DNA of 64,000 bases from Tiliqua scincoides (Eukaryota > Chordata > Lepidosauria > Squamata > Scincidae), in the NCBI RefSeq assembly GCF_035046505.1, contig NC_089826.1, positions 82,904,254-82,968,253 on the forward strand. Direction: 5' to 3'. The translations under genes and the position numbers were made by a program. Below the pieces are notes generated by a model that saw nothing but the letters and a program-made list of their open reading frames with translations, was not told the origin of the DNA and searched no databases. This document shows, one piece after another, positions 10,839-23,329 of this stretch. Position 1 is the first letter of the stretch, and each line of letters starts with the position of its first letter.

Positions 10839-10928
10839 GTTCATCTATTGCAACAAAACAACCAAGAGTCTTGTAGTGCCCTAAAGACTAACAAGTCTTC
10901 AAGGTGCCACAAGACTCTTGGTTGTTTT
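10839..10928. repeat. Short inverted repeat made of SINE-like fragments
   Basis: AACCAAGAGTCTTGTAGTGC at the left returns inverted as TGCCACAAGACTCTTGGTT at the right, with ACTAACAAGTCTTCAAGG at the centre. The words resemble common reptile retroposon 3' ends (a phrase like AAGGTGCCACAAGACTCTT). It is probably two head-to-head fragments. Confidence 0.45.
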
Positions 10929-12281
10929 TATGCAAAAGGTCTTTTTGAATCTAGTGCATCGAAGGCGGTTCTGGGTCACCAAAGCTTTACGCTGCCTTTG
11001 ATGCAGCAGATGAAAAAGGGAATAGTTACTGTAGGGCTCTCAAATTCTACAAACTTGTAAGACAACAGTTTGTGCCCCTTTATAAATTGCAAGTTACTTC
11101 AACAGGGTAGGGTTAGCATCTCCATCAAAGCTGAATCAAACTACAAAATGTTTGTCGCATTCAATTTTGCTCAGCCTGATTTTAAAAATAACTTTTTCAC
11201 TTTGGGGTATGATAATTAGCTGGGCAGAGGGTGAAATTATATTCAAATATATGAACATGGATTTTTCGCACTTTCTGAAGCTGGCGTAGGCAGTTCCAGG
11301 TTCATTCAGCTGGAACTTCATTTGTCTGTCCTGCATTTGTGCCATGCAGTGGGAGGAAGAAAAAGTATAAATGTGGTCCCACTGAAGTAGCCTGCTGGTT
11401 GGTGCTTGAAAGCTTCCACAGGGTCATCTCACAAGCACTCAGAGCAGTTGACAGGCTCATGGTTAGTGTCTTCACACAAGGGCACTTCTATATTGGTGTT
11501 GTACACAGGATACCTTGAGCAGGATGTATAGTCTGGAGGTTGAGCTGCTGCCTTGCCTAAGCAGAATCAGCTTGGGTCTCACCTTGGATGGGAGACCAGA
11601 AGCTTCTGGCTAGAGATGAAGGAATGTGGCTGGCAAGATGTGGACATCCTGAGAATCAGCCGCAAGTGTGTTTTGCAGCTGCCTGTGAAAGCTTGGATTG
11701 TGCAAGACAAGGCCAAGACAATGATTGCACCATGAATGGAAACATCTGATGAAATGGAGGATCCCTTGAGTTTCTCATAGAATACCACTTGTACAAATCC
11801 CATTTAAAAAAAATAGGGCTTATGGTCAGCCTGCTTATGAAACCACCTCAAGCCTATGAGATTCAAGTCTATAAGTACTGTCAAAAATAAAGTGCTCCAC
11901 ATGCTTGTGAATCCCTTATTGTGATGCTGCCTTCGTTATAGACCCTGACTAACAGAACAATCCTACGCATGCCACTGAATTCAATGAAACTTACTCCCCA
12001 GGAAGTGTGTACAGGTGCAGCCTATTTATCCACGGATTTTTTATCTGCCGTTTGTCTCAACGCAAATGGGGTGGAGGTACCAAAAGTCACACACACCTTT
12101 GCCTCCTTTGCCCTGCGCTGGCATCTCGCCCAGGCAGGGAAATAGCCCTGGAGCCCTGGAAGAGGTTCCCCTTGCAAGGAACAGTAACATTCCTGGGGCC
12201 CCTGAGTCAGCAAAGAGGCTGAAGAGGGGAAGGGGGGGCAGAAAACCTCTGTAGCCAGAACACCTGCAGCAAGGTGGAGCT

Positions 12282-12283
<2 letters not shown>

Positions 12284-12344
<61 letters not shown>

Positions 12345-12347
12345 ACA
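12284..12347. repeat. (TC)n-(AC)n compound microsatellite
   Basis: A TC run at 12284-12313 changes directly into AC repeats up to about 12347. Confidence 0.95.
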
Positions 12348-12819
12348 GAGGGGCAGGTGTGGTAGCAACAGAGGGGATTGCTTAAAAAAAGTCAGGGAGT
12401 GTTTGCTGAATCCCCCCCCCCATGGTGCAGGCAATCACTGACACAAGCAACCCCCCCCCCCAGATGCTGCAGGCTCTTCTGCTCCAGCCAAAAGGCTTCC
12501 CAGCAAAGCATGTGATTTAGCCTACAATCCGCTCCACACCTTCCTGGGAGTAAGCCCCATTGACTACAATGGGGCTTACTTGTGAGTAGAAACACATAGG
12601 GCTGGACTCTTAAAAACTCAGCGGGACAGCTGGCAATGGGAGGGCTGAGTACGGAGCAGAGGGGACTGATAACAGCTGCCTTAGTTTCCTTCTGGAAGTG
12701 TCAGGCTGCAGTGTATTTGCATAACTCTATGGAATTTAACACAACGCGTTTTTTTGTTAATCATGCGGAGTCATGGAACAGAACTAAATAGGCTCCATCT
12801 GTATAGGACTGCAGCCTTC

Positions 12820-12911
12820 CAGCCCAATCCTATGTGTGTCTACTCAGAAGTAAGTCCCATTAGTGTCAATGGGGCTTACTCCCAGGAAAGTGTGGATAGG
12901 ATTGGGCTGTT
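12820..12911. mobile_element. Palindromic MITE, AGTAAGTCCCATT family
   Basis: Ends AGCCCAATCCTATGTG and GGATAGGATTGGGCT are inverted; the centre AGTAAGTCCCATT / AATGGGGCTTACT is also inverted. Other pieces of this family are at 11955-12022, 12525-12605, 19275-19330, 45630-45715, 50975-51020, 59085-59135 and 60026-60115. Confidence 0.7.
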
Positions 12912-14696
12912 AGTGAGGCTAGTTGTGTAAAAAGATACACTTTTCCCTCCTCCTTCCTCCCACCACTGTCTGGAAAATAGACTAGCCCTAAGACTTCAAG
13001 ACTTGCCAAACTCAGTTTAAACCATGTACTGTACAGATTAAATCACACTTCACAGCTCTGTAAAGCCAAGAAAATAGTAACACGGGGTTTCAACATGATA
13101 CAGCCATGGGGGAAAGCTGGTTTTATATGCAAAACTGTGTTTCAGGAAACATCATTTGCAAGAAGATATCAATGATTTTAACACATGTCAAAGGTAACCT
13201 TTAATTGTCACTTAAGCAAAAACTCTTCTAGATGGTGGGTGTGGGGGATTAGGTGTTTCTAATGATTCAGAAGTAATGTTCTATTGTGTGGGGGCATAAG
13301 TAGAAACAAAATATCAAATGAAAATCAAATGGTATTTTAACTGACAATTGTATCAGGACAATGTGGAATAATTTGTTAATAAAATTGATGCACATAATTA
13401 TATACCAGAAAAGTAGAGAGAAAAAAGATATGCCCTTAAAAGAAATTGGTCCTGTTTTTTTTCTGGAACAAAAGAAATGAACTTAATTTGATTCCCAATG
13501 TATTACTTTACTGAGAAACTTATAAAGATTTAATGTAAGATATGAGTCCATTATAATTCTTTCTTCCCATAAATTAAAACAATTTAAAAGAATATTAACG
13601 CAGCCAAAGTGAAGCATTAAGTTGAATTGACGTCAGTGCGCAAGATATATGTGCTTTAAATATTAAAATGGTCAATTAACAACCCAATAATATTCAGAAC
13701 TGGTGCAGCGGGTCCATTTGGCCCATGCTGTATCCAGTGCAAAAATCAAGCATGCTGGAGGTCTTCTTGAAGTAAGGAAACATTTATGGTTTTTCTCGCA
13801 CAAGTTCGAGTAGTCCTGTGTAGGGATTTCAGGCCCGGAGGAGATTAGGATATGGCAGAGGCCTGCTCCACTGCCCCTACCCGGCTCCTGGACCTTCCTG
13901 CCCTATCCCTGCTCCAAAATACCTCCTCTCCACCTCTGTTCCACACCACCCAACACCAAATTCACCTGCTCAAGCAGCCATTCTGCAGGATTCAGCACTG
14001 GCACTCCTTACTCAAAGGTCATCAGAAACATGTTTTACAGTATGTTTGCACTGGCTAGTGCTGGTGTTATAAGGCTAAAAAGATTGGGCTGGAAGACTAA
14101 ATGCCAGACTTAGAAACCCCCCCCCCCATCACTGCATAACAATAAAATGCACCCACAGATACATTTGTACCTACACATACATACATTTGCGCCAAACAAA
14201 AAGAGCATCCCTTATGACTTTTGCACATGAAGTGGTCCTGACTCCAGAACTGTCAAGACAGATCTAAGTGGATTACAGTGGAAAACAGTATTGCATTGTT
14301 TGGGTTGATGTTTGCAACAGTGCTGTGCTGGAATGCCATAGTGGGCTTGAAATGAGAAATGTTCTTGTCTGTTCTCCATTGAAATGAATGGAGCTGTGCG
14401 AGCACATCGCTGTGCTCCTATGTGGTTCCTGCTTGCCTTCCACCTATTACATGGAAACCAGGTGTGGACTGACATTGGAGTGCATGGTTTAGCCCTAATT
14501 AAAAAAAAATTAAAGTATACACTTAAACCATTCCCAGTGAACTCAATGGGATTCCAAAGTGCTGAGCTTTGATCACATTGTCATTTTTCTAAAAATTAAT
14601 GGAATTTCAAGAGGACCTTTCCTTGACTGTATCCTTATATGTCTTGACAAGGCTTTAAAATCAAACATACATATGAATGAAGTGTTGGTCAAGTTC
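12912..14696. other. AT-rich intergenic stretch, nothing recognised
   Basis: No recognisable gene or repeat family apart from a C run at 14109-14117 and ordinary AT-rich DNA. Open frames here are short and lack similarity I can name. Confidence 0.5.
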
Positions 14697-16918
14697 ATAA
14701 GAACATAAGAACAGCCCCACTGGATCAGGCCATAGGCCCATCTAGTCCAGCTTCCTGTATCTCACAGCGGCCCACCAAATGCCCCAGGGAGCACACCAGA
14801 TAACAAGAGACCTCATCCTGGTGCCCTCCCTTGTATCTGGTCTTCTGACATAGCCCATTTCTAAAATCAGGAGGTTACGCATACACATCATGGCTTGTAC
14901 CCCATAATGGATTTTTCCTCCAGAAACTTGTCCAATCCTCTTTTAAAGGTGTCCAGGTCAGATGCTGTCACCACATCCTGTGGCAAGGAGTTCCACAGAC
15001 CAAACACACGCTGTGTAAAGAAATATTTTCTCTTGTCTGTTCTAACTCTCCCAACACTCAATTTTAGTGGATGTCCCCTGGTTCTGGTGTTATGTGAGAG
15101 TGTAAAGAGCATCTCCCTATCCACTCTGTCCATCCCCTGCATAATTTTGTATGTCTCAATCATGTCCCCCCTCAGGCATCTCTTTTCTAGACTGAAGAGG
15201 CCCAAACGCCGTAGCCTTTCCTCATAAGGAAGGTGCCCCAGCCCCGGAATCATCTTAGTCGCTCTTTTGCACCTTTTCCATTTCCACTATGTCTTTTTTG
15301 AGATGCGGCGACCAGAACTGGACACAATACTTCACGTGTGGCCTTACCCTAGATTTGTACAACAGCATTATAATATTAGCCATTTTGTTCTCAATACCTT
15401 TCCTAATTATCCCAAGCAAAGAATTGGCCTTCTTCACTGCCATCGCACATTGGGCTGACACTTTCATCGACCTGTCCACCACCACCCCAATATCTCTCTC
15501 CTGATCTGTCACAGACAGCTCAGAACCCATCAGCCAATATGTAAAGTTTTGATTTTTTGCCCCAATGTGCATGACCTTACACTTACTGACATTGAAACAC
15601 ATCTGCCATTTTGCTGCCCATTCTGCCAGTTTGGAGAGATCCTTCTGGAGCTCCTCACAATCACTTCTGGTCTTCACCACTCGGAAAAGTTTGGTGTCGT
15701 CTGCAAACTTAGCCACTTCACTGCTCAACCCTGTCTCCAGGTCATTTATGAAGAGGTTGAAAAGCACCGGTCCCAGGACAGATCCTTGGGGCACACCGCT
15801 TTTCACTTCTCTCCATTGTGAAAGTTGCCCATTGACACCCACTCTCTGTTTCCTGGTCTTCAACCAGGTCTCAATCCATGAGATGTGCTGTCCTCTAATT
15901 CCCTGACTGTGGAGTTTTTTAGTAGCCTTTGGTGAGGGACTGTGTCGAACGCCTTCTGAAAGTCCAGATATATAATGTCCATGGGTTGTCCCACATCCAC
16001 ATACCTGTTGACCTTTTCAAAGAATTCTATAAGGTTTGTGAGGCAAGACTTACCCTTACAGAAGCCATGCTGATTCTCCCTCAGCAAGGCCTGTTCGTCT
16101 ATGTGTTTTGAGATTCTATCTTTGATGAGCCATTCCACCATCTTACCCAGTATAGATGTTAGGCTCACTGGCCTATAGTTTCCCAGGTCCCCCCCTTTCC
16201 CTTTTTAAAGATAGGCATGACATTTGCTATCCTCCAATCTTCTGGCACCGTGGCTGTTTTGAGGGACAAGTTGCATATTTTAGTCAAGAGATCAGCAACT
16301 TTGTTCTTCAATTCCTTAATAATCCTTGGGTGGATGCCATCAGGGCCCGGTGACTTATTGATCTTTAATTTATCAATGAGGTCTGAAACATCTTCTCTTT
16401 TAACCTCTATCTGGTTTAATTCCTCGGTCAGGAGGGGCCGTTCGGGCAGCGGTATCTGCCCAAGGTCTTGTGCCATGAAGACAGATGCAAAGAACTTATT
16501 TAATTTTTCTGCCATCTCTAAGTCTCCTTTTATCTCCCCTTTCCCTCCCTCATCATCCAGAGGGCCAACTGCTTCTCTGGCGGGTTTCCTGCTTCTAACA
16601 TATTTGAAGAAGTTTTTATTATTCCCCTTAATGTTGCTGGCCATGCATTCCTCATAGTCTCTCTTGGTCTCCCGTATCATCTTCTTACATTTCTTTTGCC
16701 ACAGTTTATGTTTCTTTTTGTTCTCCTCATTAGGGCAAGACTTCCATTTACGGAAGGAAGCTTCCTTGCCCTTTATGGCCTCTCTAATTTGGCTCGTTAG
16801 CCATGCGGGCACCCTCCTGGATTTAGTGGAGCCCTTCTTTCTTTGTGGTATACACCTCTGCTGGGCCTCTATTTCTGTTGTTTTACGCAGACTCCATGCA
16901 CTCTGGAGAGATTGGACC
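14697..16918 (-). mobile_element. CR1 LINE, 5'-truncated, reverse transcriptase to 3' tail
   Basis: Minus-strand CR1 of about 2.2 kb. It starts just after the endonuclease/RT linker (matching the left-edge copy until about 16918) and ends at 14697 with the tail repeat (antisense ATAAGAACATAAGAAC). Domains in order: linker with CIPQRKKGSTKSRR; RT fingers with KSPGPDGIHPRIIKEL; IYLDFQKAFDTVPH near 15950; GVPQGSVLGPVLFNLFINDL; the catalytic FADDTKLF near 15710; thumb and C-terminus to a stop at 14888. The protein changes frame near 16170, 15880 and 15255, so this copy is dead. ORF1 and the endonuclease are missing, the usual 5' truncation of CR1. Confidence 0.95.
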
Positions 16919-17406
16919 TCCCATATCACAGAAGTTTTGGCCCTCAGTAACTGAAAATATGCACAGAGCACTATGTATTTAAGGGTACATAAGCCTCAAA
17001 GACAGAAGGGCAGTCATGCTTTGAATGGTATTTCAGTCTGGGAGGATACCAGGATGCATGTTGAAATCCTACTGTGGTCAGAGATAATTCTGCCATTGCT
17101 TCAGTCGAAGATTTTAAAGCAACGAGGCCATAGGAATAATTACTTGCGCTCTGGTTAGTTAGAATTACTGGCTTGAAGTTGCTTATCGAGTGGACGCTTC
17201 CCCATTGGCGAGCCTCCTAATGTGCTAATTAATGAAGATAATGGCTTTTGAAATGTCATTCATAGTAAGATTTCAAATTCCTTAGTAATCACATCTAGGA
17301 AGTTAAGATGATTCAATTTCCGTAGACCAGTGAATGCCTATGTTTTTACTAATGCAAGCATGCCAGTTTGATTGTAGGAATTAACCACATGAGGAATCCT
17401 GCAGAA
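16919..17406. other. Intergenic, nothing recognised
   Basis: Unique-looking sequence between a CR1 and a hAT MITE, with no gene signal. Confidence 0.45.
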
Positions 17407-17783
17407 CAGTGGTTCCCAAACTTTTTAGCACCAGGACCCGTTTTTTTAGAATGACAATCTGTTGGGTCTCACCAGAAGTGATGTCATTTACCTGGTAGTG
17501 ATGTCATAGCCAGACATGACATCATCAAGCAGGAAAATTTTTAACACCTACCATACAACAAAATCAAATCGAATTGAGTAAGTAAAAATTTACAATAAGT
17601 ATAAGTTTAAACATTTTTTTAAAAAATAAAGAACCCTCCTAACCCTCTTAAGCAGTTGCTGATCTGTTTAAAAATACATATAAAAAAATAAAATAACACA
17701 TTGAAATGAAATGAATGGGGATCCACCTGAAATTGGCTCATGACCCACCTAGTGGGTCCCGACCCACAGTTTGAGAAACACTG
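17407..17783. mobile_element. hAT MITE with perfect 8-bp target duplication
   Basis: Starts CAGTGGTTCCCAAAC and ends GTTTGAGAAACACTG. Both sides carry CTGCAGAA (17399-17406 and 17784-17791), 8 of 8. Same family as 50845-51207. Confidence 0.92.
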
Positions 17784-19035
17784 CTGCAGAATAATGTATG
17801 ATGTACCTGACCCTACAGATCAAAGAGTGCTTTTTCCTACCTGTCCTCAAGGCCTCAGAGATGACCTCAACAGAGTCATTTAGAGATTCCATCCAACTAT
17901 CACCCCCCCGCAAGGTCTCCCAAGCTTCCTAGTGCCTCATGTACCTCTTACTATGCTGGCAGGTGCACAATACAGTTAAAAAACAACAAAAAACAACCAT
18001 GTCCTAACTCCCCAGCATGCATTGCATTATGCTGGCTGTCTCCAACCAGTGCATATAAAGTCAAAAGTTCAAAAGAAAGTCATGTCGGTACTAAAAAAGA
18101 TTGCAGTGTTCAGAATACTCTGCATTTTGGGATTCCAAGTGAGAGATGCCCATCATGTACTGCCTTAAAGTAACATTTACGGCACGTGAGCCAAGGGAGG
18201 TGTTGGAGGTTGGCCAGGTCGAACAATTGCCAAAGACCCATCAGAGGCCCCTCTGGACAGGTTGATTTCTGAACTCTCAGTATTGGTGGCAGTGAAAGTG
18301 CCTGATGAACCATCACAGGACAAGTGAGAAGGGGGCATGCCAGTGCATCATTTTGACCCAGGACCCCAGCACTGATGTTACAGAGAATGTAGGTGTTCCT
18401 GCCCCTGTAATTAAGAGGTGATGGAATGATGTGCTGCTGGGAGAAGAATATAAGCAAACGTGTCTCATTGCATATTGCAGTGGGCCAGTTAGGTGGTATT
18501 GTTTTAAACCGGTCTCTTGTTCTAAAGTGGTTTTTATTTTAAAAAAAATTCACATGACAATCCTTGCAAATATGTATCACGGTACTAAATAAGGCTTGCA
18601 CATTTGGAACATAAATGCATGTTCCAGGCTACCATTAGAAATCCTCCTTCTCCCAATCCAAGCCTGATTCAAGTGTGTGAAATTGTGACAGCACTCCCCA
18701 TAGAGAAATGTTACCACGAGGTATGATTGGGTTTCCTCTGTGCTAGACAATGGCCCCTGCGATGAAGAAGACTTCATGCCCCACAGTCTGATTGCTAGTT
18801 GTTAAGATCTTCCCCTTTCTGAGCTTTCTCTGCTCTGTTCAGGGTGAACTGGATTACGTTTGCACATAATTCTATCTTATTTATTTATTTAAAAGATGCC
18901 TATACCTCTTTTCCTATGCTCAAAGGAAAATCTCCTGAGCAGTATCTATGTTATTCTGTGGTACACGAAATTTCCTCCCTTCAGAAGGAGCTCTCTCTTT
19001 TCCATTTGTCTGTCTGGGAATTATGGACTGAGGCT
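17784..19035. other. Intergenic, nothing recognised
   Basis: No family-level similarity or conserved frame was seen. Short AT runs only. Confidence 0.45.
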
Positions 19036-19266
19036 TAGCAATGTAGCCAGAGAGGGTGTGCAGTGAAAACTGCAGATGACACAATGCGCCGTGCAAGCAG
19101 CCCCTCTCACTCATAGTCGGAGCCATTCCCGGTAGCAATGGCAATGCGCAGGTGCTTTGCCTGGAATGGTTCCAATGGCAAGTGGGAGGGGTCACTTGCA
19201 CAGAACATTGAGGCACCTGCGATACTTACTGGCTTATTGGCTTACCCTACTCTGGCTACACTACTG
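19036..19266. mobile_element. hAT-type MITE, GTGGCATAGCTA family, perfect target duplication
   Basis: Ends TAGCAATGTAGCCAG and CTGGCTACACTACTG are inverted. Flanks are CTGAGGCT (19028-19035) and CTGAGGCT (19267-19274), 8 of 8. The inside carries the GGAGCCATTCC / GGAATGGTTCC inverted pair typical of the family. Confidence 0.9.
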
Positions 19267-19806
19267 CTGAGGCTATAATCCTATTCACACTTACCTAAGA
19301 GTAAGACCAATTGCGTATAAGATTGGGCCCTGAGTGTACTAGATTTCGTCGTTTTGACTAGTGTGGAAATAATTTAGCATTTTGTGCACATTTCAAGTTC
19401 TCCATTTTGAGGAAAATGCCTCCAATAAATGTCCCCCTTTCTGACATTTTTCTAATAGTCATGGCTACGTGTGTACTAAACATGGTGGTCTCAACAGTGT
19501 GCTGCTCCATGATGGTTGGGAGGCAGTGATATTACCATGAATTCTGGAGACATCCCTATCAGAATTGCCAAGTTCTATGCTATTTAAATGTCTATTTAAA
19601 TGTCAACTTTGCTGCTGAAAGTGTACAGGAGCCCTATGCTGATGTAACGCCAATGTTAGTGGCCATTGTTGGTGCTATCACAAAATAATTACTTGTCCAC
19701 CCTTCTCATCTGTGGTTTGACCATCCATGGATTTGACTCAATAGAGATGGCCACCACGGACGAGAAGGACCCTGAAATCCCTGGGGAAAGACGCATTCCT
19801 TTATAA

Positions 19807-20270
19807 CAGGGGTGTCCAAAGTTTTTGACAGGAGGGCCACATCATCTCTCTGACACTGTGTTGGGGGCCAGGGGGAAAAAAATTAATTTACATTTAAAAT
19901 TTGAATAAATTTACATAAGTTTACATAAATGAATATATTAAAGATGAACTTATATGAATGAATGAAGGTCTTGCAATTGCTCAAGGCCTATAAAAGGCCT
20001 TGAACAAAGCAAAGCTGGCCTTTCCTTTTCTGCTGCTACTGCATCACAGACATGAAACAGCAAGCAGTGGAGGGAGCCCTCATCCCCACAGCTCACATGA
20101 GAGGTCAAACGGTTGCCCTCACACTGAGAGCAGTTGCATCAGGCCAGTGCGGGCTCCAACAAATCAGTGGAGGGCCAGAGGCTCATTGGAGACTGGGGGC
20201 TCCCTGAGGGCCGCATTGAGAGGCCTCGAGGGCCGCAAGTGGCCCCACGGCCGGGGTTTGGGCACCCCTG
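19807..20270 (+). mobile_element. hAT MITE, CAGGGGTGTCCAAAG family, copy 1
   Basis: 464 bp, from CAGGGGTGTCCAAAGTTTT to GGGTTTGGGCACCCCTG. Target duplication CTTTATAA / CTTTAAAA (7 of 8). Other copies at 28071-28525, 39121-39548 (reverse) and 49872-50327. It contains a CpG-rich right half and an AT-rich left half; the longest frame has no transposase similarity. Confidence 0.93.
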
Positions 20271-20516
20271 CTTTAAAATCATGGATTAAAAACCACTTTT
20301 TAAAAAACCTTTATAAAGCAGCAGGCAGACAATCTCCAGCAATTAGAACAGCTATTGCTGGGTTATGCTGAGGTTGTAACCCGCTTCTTTGTCCCTATGT
20401 CGCCCAGAATGCAATGCAGAAGCATTTAATCACTTCAGCGTGCATTCTTTCATGCTCCAGGTGCAAGGGAGGGTGTTGTTCCCTTGGTGTGACCACGAAA
20501 TAGCTGTTCTAATCAT

Positions 20517-20690
20517 TAAGAACATAAGAACAACCCCACTGGATCAGGTCATAGGCCCATCTAGTCCAGCTTCCTTATCTCACAGCGGCCCACCAAATGC
20601 CCCAGGGAGCACACAAGACAACAAGAGACCTGCATCCTGATGCCCTTCCTTGCACCTGGCATTCTGACATAGCCATTGGAGACTGCCTGC
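20517..20690 (-). mobile_element. CR1 3' tail fragment
   Basis: Antisense CR1 3' UTR: TAAGAACATAAGAACAACCC, then CCCACTGGATCAGGTCATAG and CACAGCGGCCCACCAAATGC. Only the last 170 bp were inserted. Confidence 0.9.
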
Positions 20691-21162
20691 CTGCTGCTCT
20701 GTAAAGGTAAAAAACTAAACAGTTTTAAAACCAGTATTTGAAAAAGGATGTGCTTTTGTGGAGCGAATTTGATAATCCATGGTTTTTTGCATCTGCAGGG
20801 GTTCTGGGAACCAAACCCCCATGGACGCCAAGGGTGGACTGCACTCTCCACATAGACATAGACTCACATTGTCTATGACAATGACATAGTTTTTATAAAT
20901 CAGGGTGGACCAAACCACAGCCCACAAGCCACATTGGGCTCATTGACATATAATGTGCGGCTCACAGAAATACGTTGGCTGAGTTCATTAACATAAAAGG
21001 TAAATAATTTTTTTCAAGCTTTGTAATTATTTACCAGGTATAAACTGAGAGTCCTCTGGATTAAAAGGTAAGTTGAATATTCATAGTGAGTAAATATATT
21101 TAAGCATCTAAATGGTTCTCAAAAATTGCAGATCTCAAACATCTGGAGTATATGATGTGGCT

Positions 21163-21190
21163 CTAATTAATTAATTAATTAATTAATTAG
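21163..21190. repeat. (AATT)n microsatellite
   Basis: About six to seven TTAA/AATT units inside the hAT element. Confidence 0.9.
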
Positions 21191-21208
21191 GGAGCCAAGG
21201 TTTGTGTT

Positions 21209-21383
21209 TATTCTCCCAGAACACCACTGAAAGCTTTGAATTACACTCATGAATTTTTATGACCTTTTCAATTTTTAAATAGCAAAGTCCTGTCTGTGGG
21301 ACTCCTGATATATTCAGGCAATGGAAAAGAAAAGAACTTCTACAACCTGAATGTAAACTAAAACAAAAAAATTGCTGTTAATT
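21209..21383 (+). repeat. Left arm of 175-bp perfect inverted repeat
   Basis: From TATTCTCCCAGAACACC to ATTGCTGTTAATT. I compared the whole arm with the reverse complement of 22785-22959 base by base and found no difference. Confidence 0.95.
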
Positions 21384-21732
21384 AATTAACAGTATTTATC
21401 TTACGTTACACCATTTTTGCTCAATATTGCATATACGCAACAAGGAACAAATGTATACACCTGTGAGCTGGGCAGAAATGGGTTAAGCAAGTTTAGACAC
21501 CCCTGGTATAAATATATCTTGTTACATGTCCACAGCAGTGGGTGGCAACACTTAGTGGCAGAAATTAGTTGGTGTCTCAAACATGTTAAGATTATAGAAA
21601 AATATTAACAACTTCAGTGCTTTAGCCCAGTAACAAATTCAACTATCCACCTCCTCTGTAAATGACAAGGATCAGCTGTTTAGGGAAAATAATTGTGATT
21701 GCAAATTCATTTAAGTAAGATGAAGTCCACCT

Positions 21733-22047
21733 CAGTGGTGTACTTGGGTGGGTCCATGGGTGCAAGTGACCCCAGGTGGCATTGCTGGGGGGGGTGCCAC
21801 TGCCTGCCTCCCCCACCCCACCCCACCCCAGAGCCATTCTGAGGGCCAGAGAAGCTGCATGCCAAAAATTTGGAAGTTATGTTTAAAGGCTCTTTGAAAG
21901 TCTTCTAAGGCCTCTATATGACCTTAAAAACATCAGTTTTGGTTTTTGGCTGAAAACCGGAAGTAATATCCTAAGGCTCTCTAGAAGCCTTGGGGAGCAG
22001 TGCCTCCAGGTGCACCCCTGGGCACCCAATGGCCAGTACTGCTACTG
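21733..22047. mobile_element. hAT MITE, CAGTGGTGTAC type, perfect target duplication
   Basis: Starts CAGTGGTGTACTTGGG and ends CAGTACTGCTACTG. GTCCACCT flanks both sides (21725-21732, 22048-22055), 8 of 8. The CCCACCCCACCCC run lies inside. Confidence 0.87.
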
Positions 22048-22185
22048 GTCCACCTGAAATAAAGGAAGGACCATTCCAGTTGAAAGGCTCTAACACAGGC
22101 ATCCCAAGTGGATGCTGTGGATGGACTTTTGCCCCAGTAATATGTACTAAAAAATTCAAGCAGACCAAGTTAGGATATTGGATAT

Positions 22186-22503
22186 TGGTTGGTCTGTGGA
22201 ACTCCTTGCCACAGGATGTGGTGATGGCGTCTAGCCTGGACGCCTTTAAAAGGGGATTGGACAAGTTTCTGGAGGAAAAATTCATTACGGGGTACAAGCC
22301 ATGATGTGTATGCGCAACCAACTGATTTTAGAAATGGGTTATGTCAGAATGCCAATGCAAGGGAGGGCACCAGGATGAGGTCTCTTGTTATCTGGTGTGC
22401 TCCCTGGGGCATTTGGTGGGCCGCTGTGAGATACAGGAAGCTGGACTAAATGGGCCTATGGCCTGATCCAGTGGGGCTGTTCTTATGTTCTTATGTTCTT
22501 ATG
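22186..22503 (+). mobile_element. CR1 3' end with tail repeat
   Basis: Sense-strand CR1 from GGTTGGTCTGTGGAACTCC through the ORF2 stop (GGGTACAAGCCATGA) and 3' UTR to a tail of three TTCTTATG units, the CR1 tail repeat. Severely 5'-truncated. Confidence 0.93.
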
Positions 22504-22784
22504 ATATAGGCCCCCTGAAAAGCAGCTATTGACTTTTTACATTATCCTACTCATACAAAGATCAGGGAAATATACCTGAGCAGAAGCAACAACAATATTC
22601 ACTCCAATGAACTGTTGTCATCACCAAGCGGAAGATGTTCATGGAGGACCTTCAAACTCTTAGTGCCATAGCTCTACACTAGTTTTCAAATATCACCTGT
22701 TCAATCAAAATCATATTTGGAGAGTCTGTGTCCCCAGCTCCAGTCATAATCTGATTGCCTCTAAAAAAATTTTTTTAATTAAAA

Positions 22785-22959
22785 AATTAACAGCAATTTT
22801 TTTGTTTTAGTTTACATTCAGGTTGTAGAAGTTCTTTTCTTTTCCATTGCCTGAATATATCAGGAGTCCCACAGACAGGACTTTGCTATTTAAAAATTGA
22901 AAAGGTCATAAAAATTCATGAGTGTAATTCAAAGCTTTCAGTGGTGTTCTGGGAGAATA
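22785..22959 (-). repeat. Right arm of 175-bp perfect inverted repeat
   Basis: Exact reverse complement of 21209-21383, 1.4 kb away. The similarity ends sharply on both sides. No hAT terminus is seen next to this arm. Confidence 0.95.
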
Positions 22960-23329
22960 TCGGAATATATTTTAAGACATATATAGCAATCTAAAGTAAG
23001 CAGGAATAGATACAGAATAACTCAGGAATTGTTTTACATACAGCCTTTTTTTTATAGCATCCTAAATTGTGCAGGTTTGAACTAGCTATTATTTCAGTTT
23101 GGACAGTTTGTGGTTTATCATCCCACATTTATGTAAATAACTCCTGCAGATGGTGCAAGTTACACAAGTAGATTGAGAATGACTGCAAATTCAAAAGTTT
23201 GGCAAACAAGTAAGCCCAGACCACCACCATAATAGCCACAAGAATCATCAGACCTTTAAGAAGCATCATACAGTGGGCTCTCAGCAGGGGCGGAGCCAAG
23301 GTTTGTGTTTGGGAGGGACAAGATTACTA

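Larger units (their letters stand above)
20901..21505. mobile_element. hAT element, 605 bp, holding the left arm of a perfect inverted repeat
   Basis: Starts CAGGGTGGACCAAACC and ends GTTTAGACACCCCTG. Target duplication TTATAAAT / GTATAAAT (7 of 8). An AATT microsatellite sits at 21163-21190. The segment 21209-21383 is repeated inverted at 22785-22959 without a mismatch. Confidence 0.8.

Noticed and set aside
11540-11605. A further 5S-derived SINE, from TTGGATGGGAGACC near 11584
   Set aside because: Only the short C-box-like word matches; the rest of the 5S sequence and the tail are absent.
21209-22959. A DNA transposon with 175-bp terminal inverted repeats
   Set aside because: The left arm is internal to a hAT element with its own ends, and no target duplication brackets the two arms, so an inverted duplication fits better.
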